Shown piece by piece: positions 55,501 through 62,730 of a stretch of 64,000 nt of DNA. The stretch comes from Maribacter arcticus (GTDB lineage: Bacteria; Bacteroidota; Bacteroidia; Flavobacteriales; Flavobacteriaceae): assembly GCF_900167935.1 (NCBI RefSeq), contig NZ_FUYL01000009.1:69289-133288 (forward strand), written 5' to 3'. The position numbers were made by a program, and so were the translations under genes. The notes below the pieces were generated by a model. It saw only the letters and a program-made list of their open reading frames with translations, had not been told where the DNA came from and made no database searches. Positions within the stretch are counted from its first letter, which is position 1. The number at the start of each line of letters is the position of its first letter.

Positions 55501-56461
55501 GAATAGGAGAAACAGGGGTGCCACCAACCAAAACTTCGGAAACCTCAAAACCAGCATCCGGAGTAAAATTAAATGTTTGATCACTCCCCTCATTTACCGT
55601 CGCGGTTAAAGGATCGATACTCCCGTTATCCCCAGCACTTGCCGTGATTGTATAAGTAGGAACTGTAGGCGTAGTTACGGTCCATTGAAAGTTTTGTGAA
55701 TTGCTTAAAGGTGATGCCCCATCGTCAGTCGCAGTGATAACAACGGCATAAACCCCTGTATTAAGAGAACCGCCATTTGAGGCTCCTAGGTCAATTGTTC
55801 CAGATATGAATCCATTGGCGTCAATGGAGAGCCCGGCAGGTAGGTTCGTAGCTTCGTAGCTAATAGAATTTCCATCTGGATCGTTAGCGCTCGCATCAAG
55901 TGCAACAACAATATCTTGCTCGTTATTTGTTTGATTCGCTATGGTATTATTAAAGACAGGAGGTTGGTTAATCCCTACGATAGTTACCGGAATACTCGCC
56001 GCTGTTCCGAATACACTGGATCCTGCCAATGTAATATCTGTAAAACTAAAAGGAAATGTAAAATCATAATCAATACTTGTATTTACACTTCCAATGGCTT
56101 GGAAATCAATTTGTAAAAAATCAAAATTGGCCAGAGGAGGAGATGAAACATTCCCTGCTACATAGCTTATGGTACCCGTAGAATTGTCAAATGTTGGAGC
56201 TCCTAATATTTCGGTTGGAAGCTGAGAATTACTCAAAGCGGTTACATTGGTTACCTGTAATATGGAAGGTTCAAAATCCAAATGTATTTCTGCACCATCT
56301 ACCGCTTGATCATTCACTGTTTGTAATGCTATGGTCACAGAGAAAGGGTCTCCGGGATTAATTGAGACGGAGGCCGGTGAAGCTACAAAATTAGCCTGCG
56401 CAAAAACAGAACCAGTAAAGCCCAAAGACAAACAAAGCAGTAACAGGGAAAGTGTTTTCAT
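46568..56461 (-). CDS. Giant T9SS surface protein with N-terminal cohesin-like domain
   Basis: About 3297 residues from the ATG at 56461, which begins the signal peptide [15 protein letters not shown]...FAQ; the frame stays open to 56665, so 68 more residues are possible. Order: cohesin-like domain ([16 protein letters not shown], then [20 protein letters not shown]), cadherin/Ig-like units, CBM6 ([12 protein letters not shown]), malectin, a second CBM6, another malectin ([12 protein letters not shown]), HYR repeats, two SdrD-B-like units ([21 protein letters not shown]), SprB-type repeats ([16 protein letters not shown], twice) and a T9SS type A sorting domain ([15 protein letters not shown] to the end). 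It reads as a carbohydrate-binding surface scaffold. First gene of a two-gene operon. Confidence 0.88.
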   Translation of the reverse strand: [3297 protein letters not shown]

Positions 56462-56893
56462 TCCTGATACAAAAAGCCAGGATTTCCTGGGTATAGGTTC
56501 CTGCCTACCCGTACTATTTAATAAAACAAGGGTCTTTAAATGGCGAATAACAAGTATCAACGAACTTATTGACTTGGTAATGTAGTTGGATGTAAAAATC
56601 TGCATAATGTGGGATGTTAGTTTGGCTACTACTTTTTTTTTGACATATAAAATATTCTTAACCATAGGGGAAAGTTTCCTTTTTTCCTAAGTGTACCGAA
56701 ACTGATATATAGAAATGAAAATGCAACTTCAATCCACAATCTGTAAAAGACGTGAGACGAATTAGAAGACAATTCTAAATGTTACTTAAAGTAATTTTCA
56801 ATCATATAAACTCAGTTTGGTTTCAACTATAACCAAGCAGATATTCATAGGGATTTGGGGTATAAATCTCTATTAAAAAGTACAAAAAATGGT

Positions 56894-56989
<96 letters not shown>

Positions 56990-57239
56990 ACTTAAAATAT
57001 TTTTATTTTTAGGCTAATCTGTAGGAAAATTAGAAAAAAATATTAAACACTTTTAATTACTCCAATTTTTGATTCTTATAATTATTGAAGTTCATTTTTA
57101 AATTGGACAACACGCATATAACTACCAATAATTTCGACTAAGCGCTGCTTTTTTCGGTTAATTGACCGATTTTTTAGGAGATTATCTTAGTTTTCTATTC
57201 TTAGGTAAAACTTTAAACTCCTTTTTCTTTCTTTCTTTA

Positions 57240-57585
57240 CTACAATATGCTCTTTTCATCACTATAGCTACTCCTAACTTTGTAGTAAAATACCTCGCCA
57301 AACGAGCCTCCGCCTAATACCATACTAACTTCAAGGGCATGAAAGAATATCTCGATGGCGGCTATATTTTTCAATATCCTTACGATTTTCTTAAAACTGT
57401 TAATGGTAACACTCCTAATCAAAAAATGTAAATGGTCCTTGTGAGTTTCTCTTTTCAAAAACTGAATTTTATAATTGTATTGGATATCCAAACATGTTCA
57501 GAACAATATCCTAACTACAAAATTTACTGGAACAAACTAAATGATAAAACAGTAGCGAAACCCTATGGCTCCTATGCTTATTAGC
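57240..57585 (-). pseudogene. Remnant of an IS200/IS605-type transposase (TnpA)
   Basis: Two out-of-register pieces. 57585-57511 encodes KHRSHRVSLLFYHLVCSSKF, like the N-terminus of Y1 transposases (RHSVxxLxYHLVxxxKY). 57491-57240 encodes KDHLHFLIRSV, which keeps the HUH motif (HLH), then FKKIVRILKNI and LGGGSFGEVFYYKVRSSYSDEK, aligning with the SPxKIVxxIKS and LWGGSFWxxGYYVxTVGxxGNEK blocks. Stops, a frameshift and loss of the Trp and context around the catalytic Tyr show that it is dead. No flanking hairpin ends were recognised. Confidence 0.75.
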
Positions 57586-57804
57586 ACTTGAACTTAAGTA
57601 AAATATTGCTGTTTTTCTATATGCAAAAGTAAGTCTTGGGGCGATTATTATTCTAAAATAAAGAAGCTTTCTAAAAAGCCCATTCAAATCTGAATTCAAT
57701 AATACTCGAGAAGAACATACTAGTAAGGTTCAAAGCATCTTGACTTAGCTCGATGTGGCCTATGGTTATAAATAGACCATTTTTTATATCAAATATTCCG
57801 CGAA

Positions 57805-58878
57805 TTACAAATCGAATCGAAGTCCTAAAGAGACATTACGCTGATTCACAGCTGCATTTTTAAAAATAGGGTTCAAATCATACTTCACATACAGAAGAAC
57901 TCCGTCAACGCCAGCATAGGCACTTAAACCATACACTAAATCATTGGTGTTATAACCACGCTTTAATTTATCGTTGACGTTGTCTCCATTACGATCATAC
58001 TTCAATTTTTGTCGTGTACCCATATTAAAACCAGCGTAGCCACCTAATCCTAATCTAAACTGATTTCGTAATGAATAGCGCATGGTTTCTTCAGTAGTTT
58101 TCAATTTTGATGGTCCGAATTCAAAATGCATTGGAAACACAAGATTATCCATACGAAATTTTGATTTATTCAAATCAAACTCAAATTCTTGTAATTCGGT
58201 CTGACCATTGTCAAGCGCAACAAAGTATTGATTATCCTTAGGTTTCAATCCGTTAAATTGGAATGAAAATCCATAATTCAACCTCACAAAATTTGAATTT
58301 TTAAATAGTCGCCTACGCCATTGCCATCCCATTTCAAAAAATCGACTTCCTCCTATTTTATATGGTGAATCATTAAGAGATTTCCCCTCTACAATGGCAT
58401 TATTTAACCCCACTGCCATTACAAAATCTGAATAGGTTCTTCTATCATAAACGATTTCCCTTTTCCAATTATTTGTTTTGAATAAAATTGCAGGTTTGCC
58501 ATTAATATCAACCCCTAAACGAATACCTTGTCCCGTAAGCGTATCTAACTCCATTAACACCAGCATTTTACCCTGGTTACGCTCTAATAAATTTATTTGA
58601 TTATCAACAATAGCAATTCTGTTCTCTATATTTAACGCCCTTTTCTCAGCTGCTTTTTGTTTTAACAAATTAGCTTCTTCTTCAGTTAGGTTGCCATCTT
58701 GTAGGCGCTGATTAATATTCTCAACTTCGTACTTTAAAGCTTCCTTTTCTTGTTGGGTTATTTTAGCTTTTTGCTCCTTTAATATTTCAATTTTGTTTTC
58801 ATACTCCTCTTGAGCAGATAAATTTTGAATCATAAGTAGGGTTACTAAACCCAATAAATACATTGTAATTGTTCTCAT
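57805..58878 (-). CDS. Predicted outer-membrane beta-barrel protein with coiled coil
   Basis: 357 residues. A signal peptide ending LSAQ, then a charged coiled coil (about 24-105, heptads of Leu, Ile, Glu and Lys), then a region of alternating hydrophobic strands ending in LGLRFDL, whose last aromatic residue lies near the end as in outer-membrane barrels. Similar proteins in Flavobacteria are annotated as porin-like. It follows the sigma factor and its partner on the same strand, so it is the likely target of that regulatory pair. Confidence 0.75.
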   Translation of the reverse strand: MRTITMYLLGLVTLLMIQNLSAQEEYENKIEILKEQKAKITQQEKEALKYEVENINQRLQDGNLTEEEANLLKQKAAEKRALNIENRIAIVDNQINLLERNQGKMLVLMELDTLTGQGIRLGVDINGKPAILFKTNNWKREIVYDRRTYSDFVMAVGLNNAIVEGKSLNDSPYKIGGSRFFEMGWQWRRRLFKNSNFVRLNYGFSFQFNGLKPKDNQYFVALDNGQTELQEFEFDLNKSKFRMDNLVFPMHFEFGPSKLKTTEETMRYSLRNQFRLGLGGYAGFNMGTRQKLKYDRNGDNVNDKLKRGYNTNDLVYGLSAYAGVDGVLLYVKYDLNPIFKNAAVNQRNVSLGLRFDL

Positions 58879-58993
58879 TTCGATTTTGATTTATGACACC
58901 TTGTTTAACCTCAGCATCAGTTGATGAATAAAACTCCAGTCCCTGTCCCCATAGTAATTTATAGCGATGAAGGATAAAACGATTTTTGTTTGA

Positions 58994-59743
58994 TTAATTA
59001 TTGCGGTCAGCGACAGCCGTTCGCACTTTGATAAAACTGGCTTTTAATGAGTTAAATATTTGGTCTCGGAAGGATTGATCAAGTTCACCCTCAACCTCTG
59101 TCAACAAAGCCAAAGCATCGACAGATTTATCTGTTTTAAAAATTTTCTCCTGTAATATTTCTTGTTGCGCCCTTTTCAATAACGAATCTACTTCTGCATC
59201 AGTCACAGTACTATATTGTTCTAAGACATCAAGTTGAGCAACGATACCCGCCACTTTTGTGTTTATAATATCATCAGAAATTTCTAATTCATCACCTTTC
59301 TTTTCAAGCACTATATGCTCTAAAGAAGCAACTTCAATCTCATCTTCAACAGTTATGATTTCTTTATTTTTTATTGACTCTTGCTTCATAGCTACACCAC
59401 TATTAATTTTCTCAACATCATTTTTTACTACTACTTCTGGCTCTTTCTCTAAAAATGATGCGGACTCAGTACTTTTTTTCTCTTCTAATGCTTCTTTTTT
59501 ATCAGTTTCAACAACTTCGAACTGAATCTCATTTACATCATCGCTACCGTTGAAGTAGAATAGTGCAATACCTATTAAAACCATAACACTGGCCGCAATA
59601 CCCATCCATAAATACACAGGTTTCTTTTTTGAGGTATCTGAATTTAATTCAGATGAAATTTTTTCCCAAGCATTCTTTGACGGTTGAATTTCTCGATCCT
59701 TAAACTGGGACTTTATATGTTTTTCAAATTTATCGGTTTCCAT
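58994..59743 (-). CDS. Membrane protein next to ECF sigma factor (anti-sigma candidate)
   Basis: 249 residues: a cytoplasmic part of about 44 residues starting METDKFEKHIKSQFKDREIQPS, one membrane helix (about 46-65) and a Glu/Lys-rich extracytoplasmic part. The N-terminal FEKHIKSQFKDREIQPSKNAWEKI segment is common in flavobacterial proteins encoded after ECF sigma genes. It overlaps the sigma gene by 14 bases. It has no zinc motif HxxxCxxC, so it would be a zinc-free anti-sigma factor if it is one. Confidence 0.75.
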   Translation of the reverse strand: METDKFEKHIKSQFKDREIQPSKNAWEKISSELNSDTSKKKPVYLWMGIAASVMVLIGIALFYFNGSDDVNEIQFEVVETDKKEALEEKKSTESASFLEKEPEVVVKNDVEKINSGVAMKQESIKNKEIITVEDEIEVASLEHIVLEKKGDELEISDDIINTKVAGIVAQLDVLEQYSTVTDAEVDSLLKRAQQEILQEKIFKTDKSVDALALLTEVEGELDQSFRDQIFNSLKASFIKVRTAVADRNN

Positions 59744-60293
59744 ACCCTATAATATTTTGTTGCCTTAATTGATCTTGTAACAATCTTCGGGCTTTTAATA
59801 ATTGTGTTTTTGAAGTACTTTCTGAGATAGAAAGCATTTCTGCTATTTCTTGATGCTTATACCCTTCTACGGTATACAAAACAAAAACCATTTTATACCC
59901 TTGCGGTAACGCATCTATCAGTTGCTGTATATGTTCTGTATCTAAATCGGTACTTTGAGAGATTTCTTCTGATTGGTTTTTTTCGTAAATCTCATCGTCA
60001 TACACTACAAATTGTTGCTTTCTTAAATAAGAGATACTTTCTCGAATCATAATTCTTCTTAACCAGCCTTCAAAGCTACCTTCGAACTTAAATGTTTCAA
60101 GTTTAGTGAACATTTTCAAAAAGCCTTGAACCATTACATCTTCGGCGAAATGAACATCTTTGATGTATTGTCTACAGACACCCAACATTTTTGGAGCATG
60201 CTTTTTATACAAACGCTCTTGAGCATCTCTATTACCTGAGATTGCCCTTTTAATGAGCTGCTTTTCGTTTTTATAAAATGGAATTATTTTCAA
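59730..60293 (-). CDS. ECF-type RNA polymerase sigma factor
   Basis: 187 residues. Region 2 (about 22-90) includes YIKDVHFAEDVMVQGFLKMF and FEGSFEGWLRRIMIRESI, and region 4 (about 120-180) holds YTVEGYKHQEIAEMLSISESTSKTQLLKARRLL, a clear sigma-70 r4 helix-turn-helix. It is first in an operon with the membrane protein and the outer-membrane protein genes, the standard sigma/anti-sigma/target layout in Bacteroidota. The inducing signal is unknown. Confidence 0.93.
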   Translation of the reverse strand: MKIIPFYKNEKQLIKRAISGNRDAQERLYKKHAPKMLGVCRQYIKDVHFAEDVMVQGFLKMFTKLETFKFEGSFEGWLRRIMIRESISYLRKQQFVVYDDEIYEKNQSEEISQSTDLDTEHIQQLIDALPQGYKMVFVLYTVEGYKHQEIAEMLSISESTSKTQLLKARRLLQDQLRQQNIIGYGNR

Positions 60294-60442
60294 AATAATG
60301 GTTTGGTCTTCTATTATACTAGACGCAGAAGTAGTTACAATAGTTGCCTGAATATAAATAAATTTTAAAATTTATTTTCAAACCGCTGTATATCAGCTCT
60401 CTAAAATGAATTAAAAATTAAAATATAAGGTTATGGTCGAGA

Positions 60443-61378
60443 TTACTTCTTACGGTCAACCACATAATTCACCATCAACTCTAGAGCGCTTTTATAATCT
60501 GATTCTGGATAGGCACTAAGAATCTTTAAGGCTTCATCTCTATAGTGTAGCATTTTACTAACCGCATAATCCAATCCGCCTTTTTCTTTGACAAAAGAAA
60601 TAACTTCTTTTACCCGCTGTTTATCTTTGTTGTGATTTTTAATGGAATTGATAACCCAGTTTTTCTCCTTCTTAGTACAATGATTAAGGGCATATATTAA
60701 AGGGAGTGTCATTTTTTGCTCCTTAATATCAATTCCTGTAGGTTTTCCTATTTTCTGAGCACCATAGTCGAAAAGATCATCTTTGATTTGAAAGGCCATA
60801 CCGCAAAGCTCTCCGAATTTTCGAAAAGTTTCCACATCAACACTTTCCGGTTTTACCGAACAAGCACCTAGCGAACAACAGGCAGCAATAAGTGTAGCTG
60901 TTTTTTGGCGGATGATTTCGTAGTAGATGTCTTCCGTAATATCTAGTCGTCTTGCCTTTTCTATTTGAAGCAACTCACCCTCACTCATTTCACGTACGGC
61001 TACCGATATGATTTTTAACAAATCAAAATCATTATTATCAATCGATAACAAAAGTCCTTTAGACAATAAATAATCACCCACTAAAACAGCAATCTTATTT
61101 TTCCAAAGTGCATTTATAGAGAAGAAACCCCTGCGTTTGTTACTTTCATCAACAACATCGTCATGAACTAAAGTAGCGGTGTGGATTAACTCAATTACTG
61201 AAGCTCCTCGATACGTTCGTTCATTAACCTCGCCATTATTCAATAATTTGGCGGTGAGAAATACGAACATGGGGCGCATTTGCTTCCCTTTTCTATTGAC
61301 TATATAATGGGTAATTCTATTAAGTAACGCAACCTTAGATGACATTGAATCCCTAAACTTGGACTCAAACAACTCCAT
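60443..61378 (-). CDS. Polyprenyl diphosphate synthase
   Basis: Trans-prenyl synthase that extends FPP with IPP, giving the side chain of menaquinone. 311 residues with GKQMRPMFVF, the first Asp-rich motif HDDVVDESNKRRG and the second, KDDLFDYG. From the reverse strand, codons upstream of the ATG read KIVSQIKEPVYQE, which looks like the usual flavobacterial N-terminus, but there is no ATG, GTG or TTG there; only CTG or ATA could start it. The true N-terminus may therefore be about 17 residues longer. Confidence 0.92.
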   Translation of the reverse strand: MELFESKFRDSMSSKVALLNRITHYIVNRKGKQMRPMFVFLTAKLLNNGEVNERTYRGASVIELIHTATLVHDDVVDESNKRRGFFSINALWKNKIAVLVGDYLLSKGLLLSIDNNDFDLLKIISVAVREMSEGELLQIEKARRLDITEDIYYEIIRQKTATLIAACCSLGACSVKPESVDVETFRKFGELCGMAFQIKDDLFDYGAQKIGKPTGIDIKEQKMTLPLIYALNHCTKKEKNWVINSIKNHNKDKQRVKEVISFVKEKGGLDYAVSKMLHYRDEALKILSAYPESDYKSALELMVNYVVDRKK

Positions 61379-61588
61379 TTCCTGGTAGACAGGTTCCTTT
61401 ATTTGTGATACTATTTTCAGGTGTTCTTTCTTAGAATCTCAAAATTAGCGAAAAGCATGCAGTTAACAGTACTCAGCAGGCAGTTATCGTTTATTGGTCG
61501 ATTACTTCGGCTACGCTCAATAAAGGGTTTGATTGTAATTAAGAAAAATATGATTTTGAAAAAAGCGATTGTGATTACTTGCTTCTAT

Positions 61589-62632
61589 TTAAGATTTATT
61601 CGCCAGCTGACCACAGGCAGCATCAATATCCTTACCACGAGAACGACGGACAGTGACTACAATGTTGTTTTTTTCTAACGTACTTACGTAACGATCTATA
61701 GCTGCATTTGATGCTTGTTTGAACTCACCATCATCTATAGGGTTATACTCTATCAAATTCACCTTAGAAGGTGCAAATCTGCAGAAAGCTACCAAAGCGT
61801 CTACATCTTTTTGGGCATCATTGATTCCTTCCCAAACAACATACTCATAGGTAATTCTACTTTTAGTCTTTTCATACCAGTACTGCAATGATTCTCGTAA
61901 ATCACTTAAAGTAAACTTGGCATTAAACGGCATAATAGAAGTACGAATTTCATCTATTGCAGAGTGAAGTGAAACAGCCAGCTTAAACTTAACTTCATCA
62001 TCGGCCATTTTCTTAATCAACTTAGGCACACCTGATGTTGATACCGTGATACGTTTTGGCGACATACCTAACCCATCTGGAGATGTTATTTTATCTATCG
62101 CTTTCAACACATTATTGTAGTTCATTAAAGGCTCTCCCATGCCCATAAACACAATGTTACTTAATGGTCGGTCAAAATAAAGACGACTTTCATTGTCAAT
62201 GACCACTACCTGATCATAAATTTCATCAGGATTTAGATTTCGCATTCTTTTTAACCTAGAAGTAGCACAGAATCTACAATCTAAACTACAACCCACTTGA
62301 CTAGATACACACGCCGTAGTTCTTGATTTTGTGGGAATCAGTACTGATTCTACAATTAAATCGTCATGCAAACGTACCGCATTTTTAATAGTACCGTCTG
62401 AACTGCGTTGCATTTGGTCTACCTTGATATGATTGATAACAAAATTAGCCTCTAGCATATCCCGAGTTTCTTTTGATAGATTTGTCATCACATCAAAAGA
62501 ATAGGCCGCCTTTTGCCAAAGCCATTCGTAAACTTGGTTTCCGCGAAAGGCCTTATCCCCATTGGAAACGAAAAAATCCCTAAGCTGCTCACGCGTTAGT
62601 GCTCGGATATCTTTTTTCTTTATCTCTTCCAT
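61589..62632 (-). CDS. rlmN: 23S rRNA (adenine(2503)-C(2))-methyltransferase RlmN
   Basis: Radical-SAM enzyme that methylates C2 of A2503 in 23S rRNA (and A37 of some tRNAs). 347 residues. The radical-SAM cluster cysteines are C115, C119 and C122 in GCSLDCRFCAT, and the methyl-carrying C-terminal Cys is C340 in AACGQL. Other family motifs are GMGEPLMNY and VSTSGVPK. Length and motifs are normal. Confidence 0.96.
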   Translation of the reverse strand: MEEIKKKDIRALTREQLRDFFVSNGDKAFRGNQVYEWLWQKAAYSFDVMTNLSKETRDMLEANFVINHIKVDQMQRSSDGTIKNAVRLHDDLIVESVLIPTKSRTTACVSSQVGCSLDCRFCATSRLKRMRNLNPDEIYDQVVVIDNESRLYFDRPLSNIVFMGMGEPLMNYNNVLKAIDKITSPDGLGMSPKRITVSTSGVPKLIKKMADDEVKFKLAVSLHSAIDEIRTSIMPFNAKFTLSDLRESLQYWYEKTKSRITYEYVVWEGINDAQKDVDALVAFCRFAPSKVNLIEYNPIDDGEFKQASNAAIDRYVSTLEKNNIVVTVRRSRGKDIDAACGQLANKS

Positions 62633-62657
62633 AGTTTTAAAGGTAGTTATTAAAATA

Positions 62658-62693
62658 AATCCCGCTTTCTAAATAGTTAGATAAAGCGGGATT
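62658..62693 (-). terminator. Hairpin between queA and rlmN
   Basis: AATCCCGCTTT (62658-62668) and AAAGCGGGATT (62683-62693) pair perfectly over 11 bases with a 14-base loop. It lies 38 bases after the queA stop on the minus strand, followed by TTATTTTAATAAC. Probably an intrinsic terminator, possibly leaky. Confidence 0.7.
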
Positions 62694-62730
62694 CAATATT
62701 ATTTCCTTAAGTATAAGGAATGACTCGTAC

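Noticed and set aside
40000..56000. Many plus-strand open frames of 60-220 codons opposite the two giant genes
   Set aside because: They are antisense shadows of the long coding frames: no starts with context, no motifs, and low-complexity Thr/Ser/Val-rich translations that mirror the sense codons.
57240..57699. Two short minus-strand frames as intact genes
   Set aside because: Their translations align in two registers with one IS200-type transposase and are separated by stops, so they are pieces of a dead element.
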